Shown: positions 23,664-33,451 of the stretch, in pieces
How positions within the stretch are numbered: position 1 is the stretch's first letter
How the letters are laid out: each line of letters opens with the position of its first letter
Source: Caryophanales bacterium UBA2289
GTDB taxonomy: Bacteria; Bacillota_I; Bacilli_A; Izemoplasmatales; Hujiaoplasmataceae
DNA: 49,969 nucleotides
NCBI GenBank assembly: GCA_002345505.1
Contig: DDWJ01000026.1
Span: 1-49,969, forward strand
Direction of reading: 5' to 3'
The notes under the pieces: generated by a model
The model's input: the letters and a program-made list of their open reading frames with translations, nothing else
Database searches by the model: none
What the model was told of the DNA's origin: nothing
Program-made: the position numbers and the translations under genes

Positions 23664-26069
23664 AAGTACAGAATTAACATGCCAAATTGTCTTGGCATAA
23701 TCTTGAATTGAACGGTCTGATGAGAATACACCGCTTTTAGCTATGTTAATAAGAGCTTTTTTTGCCCATTGATGCTTATCTTTATAACTTTGATTTGCTA
23801 AAAAGTGAGCATTTTTATATGCTTGATAGTCTTTTAAAACAAAATAATGATCACGATAAACTAAGTTGTCAAAGATTTCTTTAAACTCATATCGATCAAC
23901 GTCTTCAAAGAAACCATTAACAAGTTGATCTAAAAGAATTCTAATCTCTGAGTCAAGTTCATAGATTTCTTTAGGGTTATAACCACCCTTTTCATATAGG
24001 TTGTTAACCTCATCGCTTTTCATGCCGAAAACAAAGATATTATCGTCACCTACAAGTTCATTGATTTCAACGTTCGCTCCATCTAGAGTACCTAGAGTTA
24101 AAGCTCCATTCATCATGAACTTCATGTTACCAGTTCCGCTGGCTTCCTTAGAAGCGGTTGAAATTTGTTCAGAAATATCTGCTGCAGGCATGATAGTTTC
24201 TGCGTAAGTAACATTATAATTTTCCACGAATACTACTTTTAAATATGGAGAAGTTTCTGGGTCATTATTAACCTTTTTTGCAATAGTGTTAATTAGTTTA
24301 ATAACTTTTTTTGCGAAGTAATAAGTTCCAGCTGCTTTAGCCCCAAAAATGTATGTATGAGGAACAAATTCTTTTCTAAATTCTTTATTTGCTTTTAAAG
24401 TGTTGTACATGCTCATGATATGAAGAGCATTCATTAGTTGGCGTTTATATTCATGAAGTCTTTTTACTTGAATATCAAAGATTGAGTTTGGATCTATTAC
24501 TATTTTTTGTTCATTAAATATTTTTTCGGCTAAAGCTTTCTTCTTTAGTAATTTTACTTCTAAAAAGGCTTCTTGGAAGTCTTTATCATCAACGAAAGCT
24601 AATAGTTTTTCTAATTCACTAGGATTTTTCTTGAAACCTTCACCGATTTTTGATGCGATTAAAGCTGTTAACTCCTTATTTGAGTGAAGAAGCCATCTTC
24701 GATGAGTTATTCCATTAGTTACATTATTAAACTTTTCTGGATATAAGTCATAGAATTTCTTCATTTCAATATTCTTTAAAATTTCAGTATGAAGTTTAGC
24801 AACCCCATTGACGGAGAAACTAGTAACGATGCATAGATGAGCCATTCTCACTACTCCATCACCGATGATGGCTAGTTCTCTTATTAGTTGTTCTTTTTCA
24901 TAACCATATTTTTCTAATAACTCTAATGTGAATCTTCGGTTAATTTCTTCAATTAATTGATAGATTCTTGGGAGTAAAGGTCTCATGATATCAATTGGCC
25001 ATTTTTCTAATGCTTCTGCTAAAATTGTATGATTTGTATAAGCAACAACTTTAGTCACAATCGCCCAAGCTTCATCCCACTCCATGTTTTCTTCATCAAG
25101 AAGTATTCGCATTAGTTCTGGAATAATCAAGGTTGGATGCGTATCATTAATATGCATAACAACATGATCAGCTAAGTTTTTTAAAGTGTTGAACTTGTTC
25201 TTATGTTCTTCAGTGATGCTTTTAACTCCAGCTGCAGATAAGAAGTATTGTTGCTTGATTCTTAATTGTTTACCTTCGTATGTTGTATCGTCTGGATATA
25301 AAAATCCAGAGATTTTTTGAAGCTCAGTTTCATAGTCAAATGGAGATCTGTTTTCCGGGTATTTTTTTGCTGGTTCAGCATTCCAAAGCCTTAAGTAATT
25401 CACAATACCATTATCGTCGCCTACAATCGGCACATCATAAGGTACGGCACGAATTACTTCAGCTGGATGGTAGACCATTTTCGAATTTTCCCAATTAACA
25501 TAACCAAAAAAAGGAATGTCAACAGATTTTTCTTGTCTTCTAATCTCCCAAACATAGCCGTCATTTAACCAATTGTCTGGACGTTCTTCCTGATAGCCGT
25601 TCTTAATTTTTTGACGGAATAAACCATAACGATAACGAATGCATTGGCCATAACCCAAAATGCCAAGTGAAGCCATTGAATCCAAGTAACAAGCAGCTAG
25701 TCTACCAAGACCACCGTTTCCAAGTCCAGGATCTGACTCATAATCTTCTACTTCATTTAAGTCAAAACCCATTTCTTTAAAACCGTCTTCGCAAACGTCT
25801 CTAATTCCCATATTCATTAAATTGTTGGTGATAAGTCTTCCCATTAAAAATTCCATTGAGAAGTAATAGACTTTTTTCTCAGAAGTTTCACTGATTATCT
25901 TTTCTGTGTTAAGCCAGTCTTTAGAAATTTCTTCTTTTACTAATTGTCCTAATATATTATATCTTTCTCTTATGGTAGAGTCAGATATGTCTTTATAATA
26001 TGTCTTTTTTAATTTTTCTTTAAAGGCTTTTTGAAAACTGTCTTTAGTTTTAAATACACCTAATCTCAT
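23655..26069 (-). CDS. glgP: Glycogen phosphorylase
   Basis: This PLP enzyme releases glucose 1-phosphate from glycogen ends. The 804-residue protein has the family segments ESDPGLGNGGLGRLAACYLD, HINDTHPTLIIPELMR, NGITHRRWL, and the PLP-lysine region SKEASGTGNMKFMMNGALT. Length and motifs fit the GT35 family. A GTG at 26078 is in frame, but GAGGTG overlaps it and serves the ATG at 26069. It has its own extended -10 promoter 67 bases after glgDA, so breakdown can be controlled apart from synthesis. Confidence 0.97.
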   Translation of the reverse strand: MRLGVFKTKDSFQKAFKEKLKKTYYKDISDSTIRERYNILGQLVKEEISKDWLNTEKIISETSEKKVYYFSMEFLMGRLITNNLMNMGIRDVCEDGFKEMGFDLNEVEDYESDPGLGNGGLGRLAACYLDSMASLGILGYGQCIRYRYGLFRQKIKNGYQEERPDNWLNDGYVWEIRRQEKSVDIPFFGYVNWENSKMVYHPAEVIRAVPYDVPIVGDDNGIVNYLRLWNAEPAKKYPENRSPFDYETELQKISGFLYPDDTTYEGKQLRIKQQYFLSAAGVKSITEEHKNKFNTLKNLADHVVMHINDTHPTLIIPELMRILLDEENMEWDEAWAIVTKVVAYTNHTILAEALEKWPIDIMRPLLPRIYQLIEEINRRFTLELLEKYGYEKEQLIRELAIIGDGVVRMAHLCIVTSFSVNGVAKLHTEILKNIEMKKFYDLYPEKFNNVTNGITHRRWLLHSNKELTALIASKIGEGFKKNPSELEKLLAFVDDKDFQEAFLEVKLLKKKALAEKIFNEQKIVIDPNSIFDIQVKRLHEYKRQLMNALHIMSMYNTLKANKEFRKEFVPHTYIFGAKAAGTYYFAKKVIKLINTIAKKVNNDPETSPYLKVVFVENYNVTYAETIMPAADISEQISTASKEASGTGNMKFMMNGALTLGTLDGANVEINELVGDDNIFVFGMKSDEVNNLYEKGGYNPKEIYELDSEIRILLDQLVNGFFEDVDRYEFKEIFDNLVYRDHYFVLKDYQAYKNAHFLANQSYKDKHQWAKKALINIAKSGVFSSDRSIQDYAKTIWHVNSVLKG

Positions 26070-26087
26070 AATACTCACCTCTTGCTT

Positions 26088-26096
26088 ATTATACCA
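26088..26096 (-). promoter_or_regulatory. glgP promoter, extended -10
   Basis: TGGTATAAT on the minus strand, 18 bases before the start codon. A second possible promoter, TTGTCA with TTATAA at 17 bases, lies just upstream. Confidence 0.55.
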
Positions 26097-26145
26097 TTTT
26101 TACTGCTTATAATGATTATTGGCTTTACATGACAACGGTTTCTTA

Positions 26146-28560
26146 TTATATCATTTGATATAATTCAAGATATTTTTTCGCTGAATCTGCAAGTGAAAAT
26201 CTTGAATTCATTGCGTTGATAATTAATTGGTTCCAATCAGATTTATTGTTCTTGTGTAGATTAAAGGCGTTGTTAAGTTGAAATAATAAATCTCTTGTAT
26301 CATAGTTAAAGAACTTAAAGCCATTGCCACGCTTGCTTGAGGTATCAAAATTATCGATTGTATCATTTAATCCGCCAGTTTGTCTAACAATCGGAATCGT
26401 TCCATACCGTAAGGCTATCATTTGTCCGATACCGCAAGGTTCATATCTTGATGGCATCAAGAAAACGTCAGATCCTGCATAAATATAACTTGGTTTAGTT
26501 GCATCATATGTTAGGTTTATACTTACTCGGTCTGGGAATCTGTCTTTTAAGGTTTTTAACTGTTCGAGATAGATTTCATCCCCAGTTCCTAGAATAACAA
26601 ACTCTATTTCTTGGTTTTCAAGGATTTGATGAAGTGCAGGTATGATGATTTCAAAACCTTTTTGCTCGACGATTCTAGAGACCATGCCGATAATAAAATA
26701 GTTATCGCCTTGATTAATATTTAATCTTCTTTGCAAATCAATTTTATTGACTTTTTTAGCAGTGAAGACATTTACCAGATTATATTTCATCGCGATTTCT
26801 AAATCTTCAGTTGGGTTTACGTCTTTGCTTAACCCATTTAAAATTCCGTAAAAATCCCTAAACCGTTTATTGATTATTTCCACTAAGTTTTTCGAATAAT
26901 ACTCATAGCGAAGTTCATCTTTATAGGTTTCCGATACAGTTGATATTTTCGTAGCGTTATTAAGACCGATTTCCATAAAGTTTAGTTTGCTTAGTCTTGT
27001 GTATTGAAGCGGATTATCAATCTCTAATTTCTTCAAGATATCTAAATCATAAATTCCTTGATATTCAATATTGTGAATAGTCATCAAGGTTTTAATATCA
27101 ATATTTCTTGTTTTTAACAATAGTGGCAATAAACCTAAATGCCAGTCGTGAATATGGATGATATCCGGATGTTCATCAATAGTATCCAAGAACGATAGAG
27201 CCGCTACTGTGAAAAATGCGAATCGATCGCCGTCATCTTCATAACCGTAGATTTTTTCTCTTTCAAAGAAATCATAGGATTCGATAAAATAATATACTGT
27301 ATTGGTATTGGTGATTGAATATAGATTTACTTTATACATTTTTTTATCATATTTAACTGAATTAGATACTTTTAGTTCCAGTAACAAATCATATTTTTCT
27401 TTTATTTGCGGATATAACGGTAACATCACTTGTGATTTCTTACCCATGTCAGAAAACTCTTCTGCTAAAGCTCCGACAACATCAGCTAAACCACCAGTTT
27501 TTATATAAGGATAACACTCAGCGCTCAATTGCAAAATCGCAAGTTTTTTATGCGTTGTGACGATTTGTTTTTTTTCGGATACAAAGATTTCATCTTCTTC
27601 TCCAGTTACAACCGATCCTTTTAACACTTTAGTTTCCTTATCAAAGATTGAGTATTCAACTAAGGCGTCATTTTCAATAACAGATTGATTCATGATAATC
27701 GAATCTTTAATTTTCGCACCGTAATGCACTCTTACTTTCCGACCGATAATTGAGTTTTCTACTTCGCCTTCAATCACAGCTCCTGAAGCGATGATTGAAT
27801 TTTTTATTTTTGCAAAATCACCGTATCTAGACGGAGCCGACATTGTTTCTTTTGAATAGATTGGCCGTGTTTCCAAGAATAACTGCTTCCTAACCCAAGG
27901 CAATAGAATTTGCATATTAGCTTCATAAAGTTCGCTTGCGGAACTGATATTATAAGAGAACGTATCAATTACTATGGTGTGTTTTTTAATGCTTGGCCCA
28001 TAATCAAAGACATCCGATAAATTACGGAAGGCGATTTGATCATAGTTTTCAATATATTCAAGTAACAGTTTTTTAGAAATTATGTAGGTTTTTAATACTT
28101 TATGCATGTCTGATAAGACTTCAGTCAAATCAGCTTCATGTTTTAGATGTTCTTCTAAAAATTGGTAGTAATCAACATTCCAAACCATATTAGCTGTAGT
28201 GATGATGGCATATTCTTGGTTACTGCGATAGAAGTACTCAATATGTTCGTACATTCTTTGAAAACTGATTTCATTTTCTAAAGTGATGCTGAGATTTTTT
28301 GGGGGAAGAATAAAGATTCCGTCATGTCTTCTACTTAAATCCCATCTATCGCCACTACCGATATGATCAGATAAAGAACGGTAGTTTCCATAAGGAAAAA
28401 TCGCAACATTATTAATTCCGGAGTTTTTGCAATTGGATAAAGTAAAGTCAATTAATCGATATTTTCCTCCGAAAGGAATGGCACCTGGTACCCTATGACG
28501 AGTTAACTTTGAGAAGTTACCTCTAGAAGTGGCGTCGACGACTAAGAATAAATCTCTCAT
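26146..28560 (-). CDS. glgA: GlgD-GlgA fusion: ADP-glucose pyrophosphorylase regulatory subunit joined to glycogen synthase
   Basis: One 804-residue frame holds two proteins. Residues 1-330 are a GlgD-type subunit: PFGGKYRLIDFTLSNCKNS and IGSGDRWDL, then left-handed beta-helix repeats (KIKNSIIASGAVIEGEVENS). It lacks the GGRGTRLG catalytic loop seen in GlgC. After a short linker (326-337), residues 338-804 are a full GT5 glycogen synthase with the ADP-glucose loop KTGGLADVVGAL (354-365), HIHDWH, and EPCGIGQMIALRYGTIP near the end. The fusion would couple ADP-glucose supply to chain extension. No frameshift or stop interrupts the joint. The start overlaps the glgC stop as ATGA. Confidence 0.93.
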   Translation of the reverse strand: MRDLFLVVDATSRGNFSKLTRHRVPGAIPFGGKYRLIDFTLSNCKNSGINNVAIFPYGNYRSLSDHIGSGDRWDLSRRHDGIFILPPKNLSITLENEISFQRMYEHIEYFYRSNQEYAIITTANMVWNVDYYQFLEEHLKHEADLTEVLSDMHKVLKTYIISKKLLLEYIENYDQIAFRNLSDVFDYGPSIKKHTIVIDTFSYNISSASELYEANMQILLPWVRKQLFLETRPIYSKETMSAPSRYGDFAKIKNSIIASGAVIEGEVENSIIGRKVRVHYGAKIKDSIIMNQSVIENDALVEYSIFDKETKVLKGSVVTGEEDEIFVSEKKQIVTTHKKLAILQLSAECYPYIKTGGLADVVGALAEEFSDMGKKSQVMLPLYPQIKEKYDLLLELKVSNSVKYDKKMYKVNLYSITNTNTVYYFIESYDFFEREKIYGYEDDGDRFAFFTVAALSFLDTIDEHPDIIHIHDWHLGLLPLLLKTRNIDIKTLMTIHNIEYQGIYDLDILKKLEIDNPLQYTRLSKLNFMEIGLNNATKISTVSETYKDELRYEYYSKNLVEIINKRFRDFYGILNGLSKDVNPTEDLEIAMKYNLVNVFTAKKVNKIDLQRRLNINQGDNYFIIGMVSRIVEQKGFEIIIPALHQILENQEIEFVILGTGDEIYLEQLKTLKDRFPDRVSINLTYDATKPSYIYAGSDVFLMPSRYEPCGIGQMIALRYGTIPIVRQTGGLNDTIDNFDTSSKRGNGFKFFNYDTRDLLFQLNNAFNLHKNNKSDWNQLIINAMNSRFSLADSAKKYLELYQMI

Positions 28561-29687
28561 TTGATTTCACCCACTTCCAAAAGTTTGTCTTCAGTTAAAA
28601 GACAAACTTCATTTGAAGAATAATAATAATTATCAGGAATATCAACATCTTGATTGACGATAACTTTTTTAAGGTAAACATTATTTCCAATCTTAACATT
28701 TGGCAAGATAACCGAATCTTCAACTGTTGAGTTCAATCCAACCACGGTTGAGTATGCTAGGGTTGAGTGATGCACTTTACCTGCAATAATCGATCCGTCA
28801 GCGATTACACTTGAAGTGACGCTTCCGGTATCCATAACGATATGCGGCGGAAGATTCAACGATTTTGAAAAGATTGGAAAATTCTTACTCGAATTAAGAC
28901 CTAAAAAATTAAAATCTTCTAAAAGATCCATGTTGGAATTATATAGTGAATTTACTGTTCCAACATCTCGCCAGTAATCTTTAAAAACATGAACTGCCAA
29001 ATCTCTCTTCATTCTCAAGCAATGAGGAATTATGTCTTTGCCGAAATCTGTCAAGTCTTCTTCTTCCTCACGGTTGAAAAGTTCTTTTAATACGCTAGTA
29101 GAAAAGATGTAAATACCCATGGAAGCTAGGGTAGATTTTGGATTAGCAGGTTTTTCGGTAAAGTTAACTAAACGGTTATCTTGATTAATTTCCAAGATGC
29201 CGAAACGACTTGCTTCTTTGAAACTAATGTTTGTGGCCGCAATTGTAACTTCTGCTTTTTGTTCGATGTGGGTCTTCAGCATTTCATTATAATCCATTTT
29301 ATAGATATGGTCGCCGGAAAGAATTAAAACATATTCTGCCTTGTATTCTTCAATGAAACGATAATATTGTTTAATCGCGTGAGCAGTACCTTTTTGCCAC
29401 AAGACATCTCCTTGTTGAGAGTAAGGAGTTAAAAATCTAATTCCGCCATCAATATAATCTAAATCCCAAGAAGCGCCAGACCCGATATAGTTCATAAGTT
29501 CAAATGGTTCATATTGAGTAACGATGCCAACAGTTGAAATATTAGAATTGGAGAGGTTGCTTAAAGTAAAATCAATAAGGCGATATTTCGCCCCAAAAGA
29601 AACAGCTGGCTTAGCTATTTTTTTAGTAATATCGCCTAATCTTGTACCTCTACCACCGACTAAAATCATTGCTAGCATTTTCTTCAT
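28557..29687 (-). CDS. glgC: Glucose-1-phosphate adenylyltransferase
   Basis: GlgC makes ADP-glucose from ATP and glucose 1-phosphate, the committed step of glycogen synthesis. The 376-residue protein has the nucleotide loop ILVGGRGTRLGDITKK, the PAVSFGAKYRLIDF segment, LSGDHIYKMDY, FTEKP and a C-terminal beta-helix. It probably forms a heterotetramer with the GlgD half of the next gene, as GlgC-GlgD pairs do in Bacillota. The ribosome-binding site AGGTGA overlaps the glgB stop codon, and the end overlaps the next start by four bases. Confidence 0.97.
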   Translation of the reverse strand: MKKMLAMILVGGRGTRLGDITKKIAKPAVSFGAKYRLIDFTLSNLSNSNISTVGIVTQYEPFELMNYIGSGASWDLDYIDGGIRFLTPYSQQGDVLWQKGTAHAIKQYYRFIEEYKAEYVLILSGDHIYKMDYNEMLKTHIEQKAEVTIAATNISFKEASRFGILEINQDNRLVNFTEKPANPKSTLASMGIYIFSTSVLKELFNREEEEDLTDFGKDIIPHCLRMKRDLAVHVFKDYWRDVGTVNSLYNSNMDLLEDFNFLGLNSSKNFPIFSKSLNLPPHIVMDTGSVTSSVIADGSIIAGKVHHSTLAYSTVVGLNSTVEDSVILPNVKIGNNVYLKKVIVNQDVDIPDNYYYSSNEVCLLTEDKLLEVGEIK

Positions 29688-29698
29688 ATTGTTTTCAC

Positions 29699-31552
29699 CT
29701 ATCTTTTATATTTAATAATTGAAATAGCTAATGGTGCAACGTTTACAGCTATTGATTGTTTGTATCCGTGATTAAAGATTTCTTCAGTTTTAAGTGTTTC
29801 ACCGTTATAGATATTTGATCCTCCATATATTTCCTTATCAGAGTTTAGCACTTCTTCATAATTACCTGATTCAGGCACACCTATGCGGAAATCTATATAA
29901 GGAATTGGGGTCATGTTTAAAATAACGATGCAATGATTTGACTTATCCTTGCCATAGCGGACAAAGGAAAATATTGATTGATCATAATTGGTTTGATCAA
30001 TCCAAGTAAAGCCTTCTTTTGAGTGATCTAACTCATAGAAACAGCTATGATGATTATATACGGCTATCAAGTCTCTAACAAACCGATTAGCTCCATTATG
30101 CATCGGATAATCTAATAAATGCCAATCAAGTTCTTCTTTATCTTTCCATTCGTGCATTTGGGCAAACTCGCCGCCCATGAAAAGAAGTTTCTTTCCCGGA
30201 TGAGTAAACTGTAAGCCCAATAAAAGTCTGTAATTAGCAAATTTTTGCCAATAATCTCCCGGCATTTTATCAACTAAAGATTTTTTACCATGAACAACTT
30301 CATCATGAGATAATGGTAAGATGAAGTTTTCTGAATAGGCATAAACCATCCCAAAAGTAATTAAGTCATGATGATATTTTCTATAAATCGGATCTTTTGC
30401 AAAATATCTTAAAGTATCATTCATCCAACCCATATTCCATTTATAGTCAAAGCCAATCCCTCCATCTAAAACTCCTTTTGTAAGGTTAGGGAAGGTTGTG
30501 GAATCTTCTGCGAAAAGTAATACAGAATGATCTTTTTCTTTAACTGCATAGGATAAGTTTTTTAAGAATTCGATTGCGCCATGATTGGTTCCGACATGCA
30601 TATTTCCAAGATAATAGATGATGTTTGAAACGGCATCAATTCTAAAACCGTCAATGTGAAAATAATCCATCCAAAAGTATGCATTGGAAATTAAAAAGCT
30701 TTTAACAATGCCTTTGCCTAAATCTAGATTTATCGTACCCCAAACAACGTTTTCTCGAATACTAATGTCTTCGTATTCATATAGCGGCTCGCCATCGAAC
30801 ATATAAAGACCGTGTGCATCCTTACAAATATGTCCTGGTACCCAGTCCATTATTACACCGATATTATTCTCATGACACTTGTCGATTAAATACATCAAGT
30901 CTTTTGGAACTCCAAATCTTGATGTTGCGCTATAATAACCTGTTCCTTGATAACCCCAAGACTCGTCCAAAGGATGTTCTACAACCGGCATAATTTCGAT
31001 ATGAGAAAATCCATGTTTTTTAATATAAGGTATTAATAGGTCAACTAATTCGTTATATTTATGAAAAGAACCGTCAGGTTTTGTCATCCAACTACCTAAG
31101 TGAAGTTCATAGACTGACAATCTTTCTTCAAAGTGATTAACTTTTTTTCGGTTATTTAAGTAAGAATCATCATGCCACTCATAACCGTCAATATCATATA
31201 CCTTTGAAGCGGTTTCAGGACGATTATCTGAGAAATAAGCATATGGATCAGCTTTAAAGATTGTTGCGCCATAAGCTGTAACGATGCAATACTTATATTT
31301 AGTCCATTCGCCAATACCTTCGATGTATAAATGATAGATACCGAAATCGTCTTCTTTATTCATCACATGTGTTCTAGAGTCCCAATTATTGAATTCGCCG
31401 ACCACAGAAACAACTTTTGCATGTGGTGCATAAACTCTAAAATCGACACCGGTAATGTTTCCTGTTTCATCTTTAACTAAATGTGAGCCAAACAACTTGT
31501 ACGCTTCTTTTAATCTGCCTTCATTAAATAAAAATAGATCCAATTCGTTCAT
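29699..31552 (-). CDS. glgB: 1,4-alpha-glucan branching enzyme
   Basis: This GH13 enzyme of 617 residues introduces alpha-1,6 branches into glycogen. An N-terminal CBM48-type domain (about 18-110) precedes the barrel. Catalytic residues are D306 (DGFRIDAVSN), E349 (LLFAEDST) and D417 (LPLSHDEVVHG), and DWVPGHICKD is the usual first conserved region. It starts 17 bases after recX with no terminator between, and heads the glgB-glgC-glgDA set. Confidence 0.97.
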   Translation of the reverse strand: MNELDLFLFNEGRLKEAYKLFGSHLVKDETGNITGVDFRVYAPHAKVVSVVGEFNNWDSRTHVMNKEDDFGIYHLYIEGIGEWTKYKYCIVTAYGATIFKADPYAYFSDNRPETASKVYDIDGYEWHDDSYLNNRKKVNHFEERLSVYELHLGSWMTKPDGSFHKYNELVDLLIPYIKKHGFSHIEIMPVVEHPLDESWGYQGTGYYSATSRFGVPKDLMYLIDKCHENNIGVIMDWVPGHICKDAHGLYMFDGEPLYEYEDISIRENVVWGTINLDLGKGIVKSFLISNAYFWMDYFHIDGFRIDAVSNIIYYLGNMHVGTNHGAIEFLKNLSYAVKEKDHSVLLFAEDSTTFPNLTKGVLDGGIGFDYKWNMGWMNDTLRYFAKDPIYRKYHHDLITFGMVYAYSENFILPLSHDEVVHGKKSLVDKMPGDYWQKFANYRLLLGLQFTHPGKKLLFMGGEFAQMHEWKDKEELDWHLLDYPMHNGANRFVRDLIAVYNHHSCFYELDHSKEGFTWIDQTNYDQSIFSFVRYGKDKSNHCIVILNMTPIPYIDFRIGVPESGNYEEVLNSDKEIYGGSNIYNGETLKTEEIFNHGYKQSIAVNVAPLAISIIKYKR

Positions 31553-31569
31553 ACTTTTTTTAACTCCCT

Positions 31570-32349
31570 TTATAGGTATTTTTTGATATTGCTATACTGA
31601 TAACCTTTAGCCATTAATTTTTGAATAAGATATTGATTTAGAGATGTTTTTAAATCTTCTTTATGATATTGTTCTTTCAGTTTTAAAATTTCTTTTTTTA
31701 AAGCTTCTTCTTCATTTGCTTCGTCATGAAGAATCTTATCTTTGGTATCTAAAAAGTGGATAATCTCTTCATACTCAAAACCTTTATTCATTATGGCTGT
31801 TAGAAGATTCTTTTTTACCACGAAATATGGTTTGTTTTTAATTGTTCTTAGTTTTTTATCAAACCAATATTCGATGTTTTTCAGTATTAAAGCTTTAGGG
31901 TAATGTTCCAGATATTTTAAAATCAAAGTTTCTGGCAGGCCTTTTGTTTTTAAGTCCTCATGGATTTTTCTTGGGCCAATCTTTTTAAAATTTATCGACT
32001 CGGAAACATAGTTTTCTGCGTATAAATCATCATTCAATAATCTGAGTTTTTCCAGTTTTGTTAGAAAATAGCCCATTTCTTCAACTTTTAATTTATCGAG
32101 ATATACAAATATTTCTTTTCTTGTTCGCGGTTTAAACAAAGCGTATTTAAGAACTTTTTGATAAATTGCGTCTTTGTTAATGGCGTTTAAAAGTTTTTTA
32201 TATTGATCTTCGAGAAGTTCTTTTCCTGACAAAAGTCGATACTCAATTATTATATCCTCACTTACGAGGTATTCTATCTCATTAGAATCTTTACTAATTG
32301 TAACTAGATAGTTTTTACCTTTTTTTCTAAGTTCTTGAACTTTAATCAT
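31570..32349 (-). CDS. recX: RecX-family regulator of RecA
   Basis: The 259-residue helical protein has RecX three-helix repeats, visible as LKYALFKPRTRKEIFVYLD, LLNDDLYAENYVSESINFKKIGPRKI and KGLPETLILKYL. RecX proteins bind RecA filaments and limit recombination or SOS activity. It overlaps the end of prfB by 8 bases. No recA is present in the window. Confidence 0.88.
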   Translation of the reverse strand: MIKVQELRKKGKNYLVTISKDSNEIEYLVSEDIIIEYRLLSGKELLEDQYKKLLNAINKDAIYQKVLKYALFKPRTRKEIFVYLDKLKVEEMGYFLTKLEKLRLLNDDLYAENYVSESINFKKIGPRKIHEDLKTKGLPETLILKYLEHYPKALILKNIEYWFDKKLRTIKNKPYFVVKKNLLTAIMNKGFEYEEIIHFLDTKDKILHDEANEEEALKKEILKLKEQYHKEDLKTSLNQYLIQKLMAKGYQYSNIKKYL

Positions 32350-33442
32350 TTTTCTTACTCATAACTAGATATGCTAGAATGAATGGATCTAAATCGCCAT
32401 CTAGCACTCTATCTCCATTACCGGTTTCATAATTGGTTCTGTGATCTTTTACCATTGTGTAAGGATGAAAAACATAGGAACGAATCTGGGAACCAAAGGC
32501 ATTTGCTTTGTATTCATTAAAAGATTCTAAATAGTTTTTATTTTTTTCCAGCTCCAAATTATATAATTTACCCTTTAATACTTTTAAGGCAATTTCACGG
32601 TTTTGAATCTGGGATCGTTCATTTTGGCAAGAAACAACGATATTGGTTGGTATATGGGTTATTCTTACTGCTGAATCGGTGGTGTTAACTCCTTGACCAC
32701 CTTTACCGCTAGAGCGGAAAGTATCAATTCTAAGATCTTCTTCTGCAATTTCAATATCGATTGAATCATCTAATTCCGGCGTTACTGTAACGGAAGCAAA
32801 TGATGTGTGACGGCGGCTAGAAGAATCAAATGGTGAGATTCTTACCAAGCGATGAACGCCTGATTCAGCTTTTAAATAACCGTAAGCGTAAGAACCGGAA
32901 ATGAGAATTGTGGCTGATTTTAGTCCGGCTTCGTCGCCATCGATATAATCAAGGATTTTAACTTTAAAATCTTTTCTGTCGGCATAACGTAAGTACATTC
33001 TAAAAAGCATCTGAGCCCAATCTTGGGACTCGGTACCGCCAGCACCAGGATGAAATTCGATGATGGCATTGAATTTGTCATACTCTTCATTTAGAAGTAT
33101 TTTTAGAGTTAGTTCTTCATTAAGCAAGTTAAATTCTTTGATTAGTTTTTTTGTATCTACTTCATCAATGGTTTCGCCTTCTTCAGCTAAAGTAATCGTA
33201 AGTTCAATGGTTTCATAGATATCTTTGATTCGATTGTAACTTGAAATTAAGTTATTAGCGTCATTAATTTCTTGAATAATCCCTTGAGCTTTTTGGGTAT
33301 CACTCCAAAAATCTGGAGCCATAGTTAATGTTTCCAGATTTTTAACATCATTTTTTCTTTGTGAAATATCGATGGTGTTATTCAATTTTTTGTATTCCAA
33401 TGACAGTTCGTAGAATTCCTTTTTTAATTCATCTAGAAGCAT
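32342..33442 (-). CDS. prfB: Peptide chain release factor 2
   Basis: RF2 ends translation at UGA and UAA. The 366-residue protein has the SPF stop-codon recognition tripeptide (ISPFDSSSRRH) and the GGQ catalytic motif (SSGKGGQGVN). The gene is read in one frame from ATG; the CUU-UGA programmed frameshift seen early in many prfB genes is absent. Its presence agrees with TGA acting as a stop here. It starts nine bases after secA with AGGAG upstream, the classic secA-prfB order. Confidence 0.97.
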   Translation of the reverse strand: MLLDELKKEFYELSLEYKKLNNTIDISQRKNDVKNLETLTMAPDFWSDTQKAQGIIQEINDANNLISSYNRIKDIYETIELTITLAEEGETIDEVDTKKLIKEFNLLNEELTLKILLNEEYDKFNAIIEFHPGAGGTESQDWAQMLFRMYLRYADRKDFKVKILDYIDGDEAGLKSATILISGSYAYGYLKAESGVHRLVRISPFDSSSRRHTSFASVTVTPELDDSIDIEIAEEDLRIDTFRSSGKGGQGVNTTDSAVRITHIPTNIVVSCQNERSQIQNREIALKVLKGKLYNLELEKNKNYLESFNEYKANAFGSQIRSYVFHPYTMVKDHRTNYETGNGDRVLDGDLDPFILAYLVMSKKND

Positions 33443-33451
33443 ATAGGACTC

